Below the pieces are notes generated by a model, which searched no databases, was not told the origin of the DNA, and was given only the letters and a program-made list of their open reading frames with translations. From contig BSBK01000765.1 in assembly GCA_027943335.1 (NCBI GenBank), positions 1,828,001-1,892,000 on the forward strand: a stretch of DNA of 64,000 nt. The letters run 5' to 3'. A program made the position numbers and the translations under genes. Shown here piece after piece: positions 23,639-37,477 of this stretch (positions are counted from its first letter, which is position 1; the number at the start of each line of letters is the position of its first letter). The stretch is from Chamaecyparis obtusa (lineage: Eukaryota; Streptophyta; Pinopsida; Cupressales; Cupressaceae).

Positions 23639-24539
23639 GTGTGTGTATTAGAAATAATAGATAAGTATTTTTCAATCTAAAATCTATTAAAAGATGATAG
23701 AAATTTTTAACCTAAAATTATTTAATTCATCAAAATATTAAGTAAAATAAAAATAATTATATATTTAATAATAATAATAATTATTTAACAAAATAAAAAA
23801 TTAGATAAATGAAAAATATCATATAAGACATAATATACATATTTTAAATATAAAGTATTATTAAGCTTTAGAACATGTAAATTATTCTTCAAAAAATTAT
23901 TTTATTTTTAATTATACATTAATTTTATTATTTTAATTTTTAATATTGAAATAAATATATTTTTATAATATCAAAACCCTGAAAAATATATTTGAAAGCA
24001 ATTCTATCATATATGTATAATAATCATAATATATTGAATGAAAGAAAATCTTATAACTCACATAGTAAACACAAAATCTAGTTATAAATAATATTATAAA
24101 GAATAAAGTGATTATTAGAAAGAAATTTATTAAGTTTTATATATTTTAAAAATGAAATCTTTAAATAGAGAAGTAGACTTTTGATGTGAAATAATAATTT
24201 AATATCATTAAAAGTTTGGAGCCTTCTTTATGGTATTTATAATATTTTTTGAAAGTATTTTTTATTTTATTATTATGTATGAGTTATTGGTTCCTGACAT
24301 CTTTTATTCTATATATAATATGGATAATAATGCTAGATGTTTTGATGTTGAAGTAGACATGCACTCACTTATAGTAATTTAATGATGTAAGTTATAATAT
24401 GATATTAAGATATTATAAAATTTGTTATTACTAATAATTGAATTAATTTATTCATATTTTTTATATTGTTAAAATGAGTTTTGAAATGATTTACATTCTT
24501 GTCTAATGAAACAGTCACAAGTGGAACAAGTACTATGAG
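22561..24539. other. Extremely AT-rich stretch
   Basis: About 2 kb of nearly pure A/T sequence with no frame. It holds the TA/GT microsatellite entered separately and an A-run near 23,105. Confidence 0.5.
23598..23648. repeat. (TA)n then (GT)n microsatellite
   Basis: About 18 TA dinucleotides followed by a short TGTGTGTGTG run. Confidence 0.9.
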
Positions 24540-25240
24540 ATATGAGACAAACTAAACAATCCATAAAAATGAATCAAGATGAGATTCAATTACAACCAAT
24601 TTGCATAGCACAACTACCACAAAGTAAGAGAAGACATGTTTTTGGATAATCAACCTAGATAGTGTTAAATCTAATCCTATTCAATATCACATTGTTCACT
24701 CTAGTGTGGAATTGAAAGATAAATTCATGAAGACCTTTCTATTGCCTTTGTACAATAATCTATTAGAAGTGAGAGGGATTCTTCCATAAAGGACCAAACT
24801 AAGTGCACATAAGAAACAATGGAATGATGAGGTAGAATGAGAAAATGATAAATAGCCTCCACATGGGTAGGTTGTGGAAAATCCAAAGCTAAAGCCACAA
24901 CAAGATGAGTAACTAGACCAAGAGGTTGGAAATCACCAATGGAAGTTCTAGTGGAGTAGTGGGGGTGAGACTCAATAGAGTCACACCAATTGTATGAGAT
25001 CTAATATTTTAAGAAGACACATTATCTTAAGAACCATCAATCAAAGATTCAAAGACATTATAGTAAAGTGATATTCATGAGCTTTCTTCCACCATGTAGT
25101 CACATCAAGAAATTGGACAATTAGTAGCTAGGTGGCCAATTGTTTAAGGCCTGTCCCCCACCATCAAAACCACAGGCCTTTGTAGAGGCTTGGAGATATC
25201 ATTGTCCACAAGAATATGAGAAAAAGTATAACGATTTGAT
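24540..25240 (-). pseudogene. LINE ORF1 remnant, second copy
   Basis: The minus strand near 25,110-25,210 reads DNDISKPLQRPVVLMVGDRP, then GHLATNCPIS. These are the same two blocks as the 17.3-18.36 kb remnant (DINISKPLHRDLILMV), but the intervening 'LDYExLPFRC' stretch is deleted. Sequence down to about 24,540 keeps the general composition of the ORF1 C-terminal part. Heavily decayed. Confidence 0.5.
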
Positions 25241-27525
25241 GTTAATTTAGTTAATGAAGATTGACTCATGATGTTGATAATACAATTATGGATTAAATTT
25301 CAACATCACTTTTTGACACTAATGACCATATTATGTATGATTGATTGATATTTTTGGTGCAGTTGCATATTTTTCTTAGAAATTATATTTAACTAAATGT
25401 TTTTAGTAAGTTGTAAATGTTACATGAAAATTAATTTATGAAAATGTTTAAAGCTTAAATCATATTAAAAATAGAAATTTAATTGCAAATTCAACTACTA
25501 ACAATTTACAAATATTTCTAATTGAATGAAAATCACATTATAATAAAATAAATGAAAAATAATTATCAAGAAGATTAAAAAAAGTCCAACACAATACATC
25601 ACTAAACTGAACCAAAACTATTGAAATTATATATTTTAATATTTAAATAATAAAAAAATATATAAAGATAAATGTATTTAGTTTTAACTTTTTGCAAGAT
25701 GAAGAAACTATCCAACAAACTTATGCATTTTCTATATTAAAAATAAAGTAAAAATATTTAACTGTGTTTTTAAATACTTAACCAAAAAAAAAAGCAGATT
25801 TTCATTATAACAATATATATTTATATAAATACAAATATTACTAATATCTTTTAGTAAAGATCAATATTTAAAAGTTAATAGATAAATCTTTAATCAATAA
25901 TATTATCAATTATAGTCATTTGATTTATAAATGTTACAAATATTTGAAAGAATTTAAACTTAAAAAAATATTTACTTTCTAAATATCTTTGTAAAGACTC
26001 ATAAAAAAAAAATGGACTAGTGTAAAAGATTATTTTTTAAATTAATCAAATATGTCTTTTTATCAATATTTCAGATCACACTCAACCATCTATCATCAAA
26101 AAGAGAGTGATCAGAAACAATTTTTTAAATTCTACATACACTTAAAAATTTATGCTAACTAACTTTTTAATTTAAAATTGATTAGAACCATAAAATTATT
26201 TTCAGTATGAAATAAATATTAATAATTAAAATATTATCTTATGATAAAAGAAATCTCAAACGAAAAACACTATTAAAATTGTTTAGTTCAGATTATGTTT
26301 CTATAAAAAGATCATTATTTATTTTAATAGTGTATTAAAAAAATTAAACACACAACACTACTGAATGTTCCTGTTGTCAAGAATTATACTCCACGTCCAT
26401 AAACAGGTTTGTCTTGATCAATCTTCCATGCAGCTAACATATTCAAATTCTTATGGGTATATAGATGAACACAATAAACTAGAGAGATTAATTTTTTTTA
26501 TGCAGAACTTAATAGGATATTGAAATTTTTTAAATTATAAAGATGTATTGTAGTGAGTATTGGTGGAATGAGTTTATCAATTACTGATATCTATATAAAA
26601 GTAGTTAATTTTTAATTGGACAATTCAATTATTTTATATATTAAAAAAATACAAATATAATTGTTAATCTTAAAATTGATATTAAATATTTTTATTAGTT
26701 ATATTCTAATTTAACAATTTCAGACTAAAAAAATATAGCAATGATAAATAAACTGTTTTTTTAACCTCGCTTTTACTAATAATTATAAAAAATGTTTAAT
26801 AATAATATCAACTAAGATAATCACACAAATACAAACAATTTCTTTTAAACATTTATTACAATCAATAATAATATTTTTTCAAAATTCTATAAAAAAAATT
26901 GTAAAAATTTAAGAAATGTTCACCAACTTCATATATAAAACTAGTTTATATATATAAACATATATATAGTTTACTTAAAAACGCAGGCATCACATCTTAT
27001 TCCTTAACAGGAATTATCATGCTGACAGGGATGTAAATGCCATAAAATTGTCAAGCAATTAGAAAAAAAACAGTTGACCACTGAATAGCTCAATTTGATC
27101 AGGCACTAACAATTTATTTCAGATCTTATATAAAAGTTATAATATTTCTTGTTCAACTTACCTCAAATGAACTAATTCAATTACTTAAATGTAGCAACTA
27201 CAAATCATAAAATCATAAACTAATATGAAGCTTATCTTTTGAAGAAAGAAATGATAAACTAATATGGGCTTGTCAAATTTGTTTTACCATCAATATCAAC
27301 CTGATAGATACTGTATCAACACTACAGAACCACTAACTTATTTCTGAAATATTAAAGTCATGAAGCTTAATGTTCGGAAAAGGAATGCTAGGAAACAACT
27401 GTATATACAAAGCAATTATAAGAAGGATTCTGAATTTTCTAACTTTGGTCTAATCTGAAATCAATGTGCATACCTTTTGGTAATAGTTGAGATATAGTAT
27501 CAGATTTTTACAATCCATTTCAAAT
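25241..27525. other. AT-rich intergenic DNA downstream of the LOG gene
   Basis: No gene is seen. A-rich runs and scattered short repeats only. Confidence 0.4.
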
Positions 27526-27603
27526 GCATGTGTCTTTTTGGATTTGATTGCGTATGTTTTTATGCTTAAAAACATACACAATCAAATCTAGAAACGCACA
27601 TGC
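27526..27603. repeat. 78-bp near-perfect hairpin
   Basis: Two arms of about 37 bp pair around a TGCT loop: left GCATGTGTCTTTTTGGATTT..GTTTTTA and right TAAAAACATACACAATCAAA..CATGC, with only a few mismatches. It lies about 0.8 kb beyond the LOG stop codon. It may be a tiny foldback element or a transcribed hairpin. Confidence 0.7.
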
Positions 27604-28390
27604 AATAGTTAAGAAAGTTTATTTCTTAACATTTTAGATCACATAATTGGAAAAAATAAACTCAAACAGCTATTTCCAGAAGCTATACACATTAAGGTTA
27701 TGGACTGCAAAAATCACATGTCTACAACTGACTTGAAATCCAAAAATACTAAACTATATCAAGAAATCAGATTGAATGAACAGTTATGCCTTCTCAAATA
27801 CAGAATATAGTACTTGATTTGCAAAATAATTAACGCACAAGGAAAGAAATGCCAAGTATCATCAAATCAAGTAGAGCACATTTCATCCAGTTTTGTGCAG
27901 TTAAGGCCTGCAAGATTCCTGTAATACTTTGAATGTTAAGATGATGATGATCATTCATGTTTCCTGCAATATAAACCCTGGGTGGCATTGAGTTTCACGT
28001 GAAACCCTCTATAGATTGACCATTATTTGAATTCTTTTGGCCATTAGTGTTCCTAGAAGTACTATTACAAAACTGACAGTAAAACCTGACAGCTCATACA
28101 GATCAGATAGCAATTTGTTTTCTGCAATGCCAATTTTCATCAGGCACGCTAACCCAAATAGTCCTAGCTCTGTATTTTTGCAACTCAACAATACAAACCA
28201 ATCTTGTACTTGCAGAAATGTGTGAGGTGAGGTCAGATAACAGTTTGAGATCTATGGAGTAAATGGGTTATGACTAGCTGAGATGAAAAACATAACCTTT
28301 GGAAACATGCCTAGAATTCTAATTTTGAATGTTTTGGAGCAAATGAATTCTGATCAATGCCTAATACTTGGGTTTAACTTTAAACCAGTG
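27604..28390 (-). other. 3' flank of the LOG gene
   Basis: Follows the LOG stop codon on the minus strand, so it should include the 3' UTR. No decisive poly-A signal can be picked. Short open frames on both strands (28,009-28,225) show no family signature. Confidence 0.35.
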
Positions 28391-31318
28391 TCAAGAAGTG
28401 TTTGGAGCGTTGGAATACCCTAAGTTTTGATTTTCCATCTCCCAGCTTTGTCTGGGTGCAACGCTGGCGTGGATGTGTACATATTCCTGCAACAAACAAC
28501 ATTCAAATTCTAAAATCTATGCTAAAATGGGAACTTCTAGTTAAACCCATAACTATATATTAGGTTACTCTTATAGTCAAAAGTCATTTGTAGTGAAACC
28601 CATTTGATTTGTTAGAAAAGACTACCACCTCAAATCAACTTTATTAATTTCAAGCATAAAATCTATGCTGAAACGGAAACTTTTAGTGAAATCCATGATT
28701 AAATCTTATGTTATTCTTCGAAAAAAGTCATCTGTGGTGAAACCCATTTGATTTGTTAGAAAAGACCACCACCTCAAATCAACTAACATAAGAGATTTAG
28801 ATTCATTCAAGGTCCCATTTTGGAGTAACTGATTAAGAGAGGAATGGCTACGTGTTTTCTGATGCAGGTGGTCCTGACAGATGATAATTGATGGATCACT
28901 GAGTGGGATCCGCAACATGGAATCAAATTTAAACATACACAGCTTACAATAGGTTGTATAAATGAATAACAATTGATTATGATAGATTGCTAAAACCACT
29001 AAGCATCTATACATCCCTACCTACCTCCATTTTCTGCAGAAGTTCCTTTCCACTTGAAGCAGATACGAATATATGGCGTGCAGCAGGATCTATAAATCCT
29101 TCTTCAACACCTTTGTCAAAAAAGGCAATCAAGGAATTGTAATAGCCATCAACATTAAGTAATCCTACCTGCAGAATTTCAGTTTGGATTAGGATAACAG
29201 CTTTCTAATTAGAATTTCAAGAATCTATTAGTCCATTATATTGGACTTACGATCCTAAATAGATTTCCAAAATCTTATAGTCCATAATATTGCACTCTTT
29301 TGATTTATTGCATATCTAAAATGGGTCTATTGAACAAGCAATTAACGCATAATATAAGTAATACCGGCTTATCATGAATGCCAAGCTGAGACCATGTAAT
29401 CATCTCCAGTACTTCCTCTAGTGTTCCATACCCACCTGCAGTCACCAAGCTTCCAAAAAATCAAGTGCGGAACTGTAGATTGATTGACATTTTGGGTCAG
29501 TATAATTATGAATAATGAATAATTAACAGGTGGCCATCATGATAAGATGTTTGTTTCATTAAGTGTTTGTATTTGTCAATTTTGTTAGAAACTATGATGA
29601 GATGTTACCAGGAAGGGCAATAAATGCTTCAGCCTGGCGGGCCATTTCTGCCTTCCTCTCATGCATATCAGTAACAACCTTTAACTCGCCCACAGTTTGG
29701 CCAGAAATCTGCCAAACTATCGATGATCAGCTCAGTTAAAGTATTCATAAAGAAACTAAACAACACCATAAATACATGACATTAATAACTGTTAGAATAT
29801 AAAATTTGAATTCAATTTTACTTTAGTTTGATCATGTTCTATGATCTATTATCTGATGAGAACTATAAAAGAACATCCTGATAGATCATAGAACATGATC
29901 ATACAACTAAATTAATACAACTAAATTCAAAAACCATTAAACTAAAGTATCATGAACTGTGGAAACTTTATGTATTTAATTCAATTTTGCTGTTTTCTCA
30001 AACTCTAAAACTAACTATTACACCATAAGTGACTCATCATATTAATTGAATTCTTCCTGTAGTCCTGCAATCCCAAGGACATGGTAAAAAAAAGGCTTTG
30101 AATTAGGAAAGTAATAAAGGGACAATGTAAAGAATCATTGAGTTTCATTAGTACAGTCCATTTATATCTGTACCGATTTAATAACAGTGGGGACTTGTGT
30201 GAATAACAACGAGGACTTGTGTGGACATTCTCATTTAACAGTGGGGACTCGTGTGAATTTGTTCTCTGACAAGTTAACGTTGTTAAAAGCAAATGGGGAC
30301 TTGTCTGAACATCCTCTCATTTAACAGTGGGGACTAGTGTGAATTTGTTCTCTGACTAGTAAACATTGCTAAAAGCAAATTTACAAGGAAAAAAGGTTTT
30401 TATATATAAATCTAGTTGTGGGAAGCATGGGAGTTAATTGTACTTCCAATGCACTTTTGGGCTAGTTATGTACTGAGAATTTTATGTGTTTGTGCAAATT
30501 GCCTTAAAATAATGATCATTCAAAGTGTGTGGTACAGACAGGCTGGACTAAATATTTCAAGGGTAAAATTAGAGAGGGTAAGTACCTCCAGGGGCATGAG
30601 GGCTGTCGGGATAACTCTGCAAAACACATTAACACGTACATACCAAAGCATATATTAATTTTCTGTATGTTAAGCAACAAAAGTAACCAAATACACAGAT
30701 GCTTATGTAAACTGCATTAGGGAATACCCTACTAAAATTGTGCCTGGAATACCATCTAACTTGCAATTGGAATCATGTAGACTGTTTCCATCTATAAGGG
30801 ACTTATTTTGCTTTTGACTACATGCAGCACATCAAATCTTTCTTAATAGGGGACGTCTTACCCAAGCACATGACAACCACCATTATGAACAGTTGTAGAA
30901 ATCAAGCCCATTAATCCTGAACTTCCACCACCATAAACCAGATTGATTTTTCTCTCCACCTGCATAGCATATTGAAAATATCTTGACTACAGAAAACCCA
31001 TATCTCCATTTCAAAGTTTCAAACATCCCATGCATACCAATTTCTTTTATGATGATGCAATCTAGGAAACATATGGAGTTTAGAGATTGTAAGGAAAACC
31101 TACTAGTTATTCCTATAAGCTATCTCTATTGACTGCAAATAAATCAACACGACAACTACAAAGCCTGTATCAGAGAGCCATAAAAAGGTGTGTACCAATT
31201 CTTTGCCTAGTTCTAGGGTAGCTTGGCTGAAAATGTCCTTGTTGCCAAAGCTACTCCCACAAAATACACAGATTCTTCTAAACCTTCTGATGCTGGAGCT
31301 GCTGCTGCTTTCTTCCAT
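28391..31318 (-). CDS. LOG: Cytokinin-activating phosphoribohydrolase, LONELY GUY family, 7 exons
   Basis: Predicted to release active cytokinin bases from cytokinin riboside 5'-monophosphates (with ribose 5-phosphate) in the cytosol; family enzymes are often misnamed lysine decarboxylase. Exons, in minus-strand order, are 31,196-31,318; 30,862-30,959; 30,586-30,616; 29,609-29,708; 29,365-29,435; 29,025-29,168; 28,391-28,486. All introns are GT-AG, phases fit, and the product is 220 residues with no signal peptide, the usual length. Motifs: RICVFCGSS (15-23), [12 protein letters not shown] (48-59), [10 protein letters not shown] (98-107), the family signature PGGYGTLEE (117-125), [11 protein letters not shown] (131-141), and a C-terminal [12 protein letters not shown]. 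The start chosen is the ATG before a Ser run (MEESSSSSS). An in-frame ATG at 31,372 would add 18 residues, and TTTCTGCAG/GTAATTGG just upstream could close a 5' UTR intron. No disabling mutation is visible. Which LOG paralog it is cannot be told. Confidence 0.95.
28511..28784. repeat. Direct duplication in LOG intron 6
   Basis: Copy 1 (28,511-28,640) and copy 2 (28,657-28,784) share TAAAATCTATGCT, GTGAAACCCATTTGATTTGT and TAGAAAAGAC(T/C)ACCACC. Both lie inside the intron before the last exon, so coding sequence is unaffected. Confidence 0.8.
29826..29905. repeat. Inverted repeat in LOG intron 3
   Basis: GATCATGTTCTATGATCTAT (29,830-29,849) pairs with ATAGATCATAGAACATGATC (29,881-29,900) across a loop of about 31 bp. 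It may be a small foldback insertion in the largest intron. Confidence 0.75.
30211..30380. repeat. Tandem duplication in LOG intron 3, unit about 84 bp
   Basis: Units at about 30,211-30,294 and 30,295-30,380 share GGACTTGT, CTCATTTAACAGTGGGGACT, GTGTGAATTTGTTCTCTGAC and TAAAAGCAAAT. A shorter partial copy precedes them at about 30,184. This partly explains why the intron is the longest of the gene. Confidence 0.8.
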
Positions 31319-32161
31319 CTTCCTCACACCAAAATCCTTCTCATGACAAGTTAAGGTTTTGCTATCTTCCATCCAATTACCTGCAGAAATGATCCAAATC
31401 AGATACCGATTATATGCCTTCCTCAACCTTGAAGATATCATAACACGTAGAACTGAAATATTAATAACCCAAAAGCAATATAAACACAAGGTTCATATAT
31501 GCCTTGCTATAAAAATTTGATCGCATCTCTGTTTATCTAAGTCCTATGGCAGTCTAGCTCCATGATCACCATGACTTGTCCTATTCTTTCTCTCTTCTCC
31601 AGACTTCATGATCACTAACTTTCTATGCCGCTACAATAAAAAATCAGTCCAGCTTTCTAGGAATTCATTCAGATAGCTACCATACTGGATTTCATGCCAA
31701 ATGAAAAAAAATGGTTTTTTTCCCTCACCATCGAGTCCTGTAGCTACATCCCTTTCTTGACGTGTTAGCTGTATGTGATTATAGCAGCATATAACTAATA
31801 ATCAACCAAACATGGCCCTCCAATTCATCCCAAACCCTAGACTACTTCACATGCATATTAAAAAATATATAAATCCATAGGCCAAATGATTAAAGCTACC
31901 GAACTATTTCTCTTCCTGTTTACAGTTAGCCTGAACGGCACCTTGACTAAAACAGTAAAACTTTTCATGTGGGGACATATATATATTGCTCTATAGTTGC
32001 AAAACCTAATTGTGACAAGTCAATGGTACATAGGGCTTTCTATATACTAAATTATCAAAGTGACATCGACATATACTTCAATTTTTAATTTTAATGTACC
32101 CAAACTTACCTCAATAGCACCCAGTAATTTTTCCAAGTATAATTTATCATTCAAGGTATGA
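31319..32161 (-). other. Upstream region of the LOG gene
   Basis: Should contain the 5' UTR and promoter. A possible 3' splice site of a leader intron lies at about 31,380-31,384. TA-rich words near 31,493-31,520 and 31,866-31,871 could be TATA boxes, but none can be singled out. Confidence 0.35.
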
Positions 32162-32425
32162 GAATTGTGATGAAAACACATATCCACTTAATCTAAGATG
32201 CAAGAATTGTGATGAAAACACATACCCACTTAATCTAAGATGCAAGAAATGCCATAATTACCCACTTAAACAAAGATACAAAAATTACCATGAAAATACA
32301 TACCCACTTAATCTAAGATGCAAGAATTGCCATGAAAACATATACCCACTCAATCTAAGATGCAAGAAATGCCATGAAAACACATACCCACTTAATCTAA
32401 GAGGCAAGAAATGCCATGAAAAACC
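32162..32425. repeat. Minisatellite, 42-bp unit, about six copies
   Basis: The repeat unit reads GAAAACACATACCCACTTAA then TCTAAGATGCAAGAAATGCC and AT. Copies follow one another with few changes; one copy (about 32,255-32,290) is shortened. It lies about 0.85 kb upstream of the LOG start codon. The minus-strand frame through it is an artefact of the repeat. Confidence 0.9.
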
Positions 32426-33978
32426 CATACTCAAGGCAGGCCAAGGAAACATAGGCATAAAGATATAGTAGCCATCAATTTTGAATTTAAAAAACACAAA
32501 ACGATTGAATATATAGATTCCTGATTTCTCCACTGATACTCAACCTTCCCAAAACTTAAACTATTGGTCAGTATATCTAAAATTAAGCAAGTGACATTAA
32601 AATATGTCTTTAGTGTTCCATTCACTGTCAAAATATAAATTGTCAACTAGAGCAACAGTACTTAGAATTCCGAATGACAAATATGGACAACAGCAAATTT
32701 ACAATACTTGTCAGTCACCATGGTTTGTTGTTTAGAAGAAAACAATATAGAAACAAATTTATATTGCATCATGGATGCAGTTATCATTCTAGAAAGCTGC
32801 CTGCACATATTATTTTATATGTATGTAAAATTATTGGGCTTCAATCATGAAGAGCCCAGAGATGAGAAGAGAGGCCAAAAATATCATAAAGTAATGGTTA
32901 AGAGTATAATTGTCAGTGGCCCAAATGAATATGAGTGGAGGCCTAACACTTCAATCTTTGTTCTGTACATTCTAAAGCTACTAGAAACTCAAAGAAAAAG
33001 ATAACGAAGAGAATACTTGTTTTCAATACAAAAAAGTAACAGACAAAGCGTAAATCAGAACCTCTGAACCGTTCCAGTTTGCCCATGCATGTCCTTGACT
33101 ACTAATATTTGATTTCAGACTTTTACCTATCTTCGAAATGCCGGTTTGGATTCTGATTTACCCTTTGTAATTCCTCGATGTACCGAATTCCAACACAACT
33201 TTTAGACTGATGTTTTTTTCAATGTTATGTGGAATTCTTTTTTGGTACCTTCCCTTTTTAAATGTTTTTTCCTTTCTTATAAAGCTAATAAAAACACTGG
33301 ATACCCAATAAAACACAAGTTGTTGCCAACTATCATCTTTCTGTATAATGGGTTTGACAGTGTATGAAGAGTTAAGCATGGGGATGGAATTTTGTTAGAA
33401 TGAAAATCAAAAGCTAAATGGGAATTCGTTAGACCATTTGAATTCACTAAATGCAAATGAAATGATTTATATTAAATTATATTTATAGTTATATAAGATT
33501 TATTAATTATATAAAGTAAGAATAATAATTATGTGAATAGTAGAAATTTTTTACAATTTATTATTGCAATTGTAAAATATATCTATGTAATTTTAAATTT
33601 AATTTATGTTTATTTTGAGAAAATGTTTTAATTCATGTGTGTTTCAACAAACAACAAAATCCTGTTCAAAGTTGGGTTTATTTTCTTAGTTTTCATCTAC
33701 TATTTTTTTTATGGGTTAAATGTATTTATTTTATTATAATATTATTTCAAAAAGATAATTACAATAATATAGCTTTTTAGTTCTATTTGTAAAGGAACCC
33801 AAAACCTCCAACCCCAAAAAACCCCTTTTTTTGTACATACATCGACCAAATGATACATGCCACATGTACATTTTGCCTAGTAACTTCAACCCATTCCCAA
33901 TCCAATACATAAAAAATTACATCTTTGCAAAATTGCCTATGAACAGGCGTATTCAACTATCGACACTTCAAAAATAAA
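32426..33978. other. Intergenic DNA, nothing recognised
   Basis: Open frames such as 32,708-33,004 have no motif or codon pattern that I trust. Confidence 0.4.
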
Positions 33979-34446
33979 TTGACAAGTTTGGTAACCATGC
34001 ACATAGAAGACCTAACTTATATTTCCATCGGCAAGAATGTGGTCCCTTGTACCACCAGTACTGTCATTCTATTGAGCTCCAGCCTATGCAATCTCACCCC
34101 AGCTCTGGTTGCGCCTACCTTGTGTAACCCTTCCACGCACAGGTCCATGTCCCCTTTCACAAGCTTGTCTATGGCATCCACGCCCACCAACACCTCCAAC
34201 ACATCCTCGCCCACGTCCATGACCCCAACCCAGATTATGATTATTTCTCCTTCATTCCCTCCTTTGGAAGCTTTCATCTACTCTTATATTTATATATTTT
34301 TGCCTATTTATCCCCCACCTAATCCTTATATGCACATACGCCAATATTTTTGTCTTCTTGTGCATATATTGCAACTATTTGTAAGTCTACCTCGATATAG
34401 TGTTAGCCACCTAGATGTGACCATTCACCCAAGCTTGTTTCCATAG
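33979..34446 (+). other. Orphan GC-richer ORF region
   Basis: A 155-codon plus-strand frame overlaps an 86-codon minus-strand frame (34,017-34,277). Sequence from about 34,020 to 34,260 is clearly less AT-rich than its surroundings. The plus product is Ser/Thr/Pro-rich (STHRSMSPFTSLSMASTPTN) and later hydrophobic. The minus product includes LVKGDMDLCVEGLHKVGATR and VRLHRLELNRMTVLVVQG, which looks more like an ordinary soluble protein. I do not recognise either; it may be a captured exon. Confidence 0.3.
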
Positions 34447-36716
<2,270 letters not shown>

Positions 36717-36839
36717 TAAGGTTATTCTTGGAGTTGGAAATACAAAAGTAGGGGCTTGACTAAGGCAAAGCCCTGTATACCTATCCACCTTGTTTCTTCA
36801 ACCCTATGTGTGTAGGTTTTCGAAAATGAATTAGTTAGA

Positions 36840-37477
36840 GGAAACATATGAGCTTATTATTTTTGTGCCCTACTTTGCCTCTTGTTGATTGTATTGGGCT
36901 TGCTGATGATGTTGGTTCTGATAATCCCATTGATCATGGAGCTATTCTTCCTTTGTTGGTTAATGCCAGGCTCTCTGTTGGCGGTTCTGTGGTTGTTGCT
37001 TCTGCCGACTCTGCTGGTGATTTGGATGCTGAGGGTTCTGGAGCTCCTATCCCATTTGTTGGGACCAATTATGGCCATGTGTTGGATGTCCTGCTAGCTA
37101 GTCCAACACCTTTTTTGGGTGTTGTATCTTCTATATTGAATTCATTGTGCTGGCAGGATGAGGTTACAAGAGTTGAAGATGGTTGGATCATAGTTAAAGG
37201 TAAACAATCAAAGAGATCCTCCTCTTCTTTTGACATGACCCTTCGATCCCACAAGCAGGGAACTAATGGATAGCGTTTGTTGCTATCTCCTTTGGACTAT
37301 TGTTTCTCAATGTCTTATTTTTGTAGTGTTCTTTGTTTGGTGTAAGGGTTTCTAGCCTTTTGTTTTGGCTGGTCTGTTTCGGTTTGGGAGCCTTTAATGT
37401 TCTATCTTAAATGTTTTCTTTGTTAAAGGGTTTTGGGGTCCCTTCAAAACTTATTGTTACCTTAATCAAAAAACATG
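36840..37477 (+). pseudogene. LINE-like 3' fragment
   Basis: An open frame (36,848-37,273) ends in VEDGWIIVKGKQSKRSSSSF then DMTLRSHK, a Lys/Ser-rich tail of a kind I associate with plant LINE ORF1 products. It is followed by a G/T-rich untranslated stretch with TTTTGGGGTCCCTTCAAAAC and an ending CTTAATCAAAAAA at about 37,464-37,476, which looks like an L1-type 3' terminus. The upstream part of the frame has no clear domain. 5'-truncated; not functional. Confidence 0.45.

Noticed and set aside
28009..28225. Extra coding exon or small gene after LOG
   Set aside because: The LOG protein already ends with the family C-terminus at 28,391 and these frames show no motif on either strand.
32162..32425. 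CRISPR-like regularly spaced repeats
   Set aside because: Units abut with no unique spacers and the context is a plant genome; it is a minisatellite.
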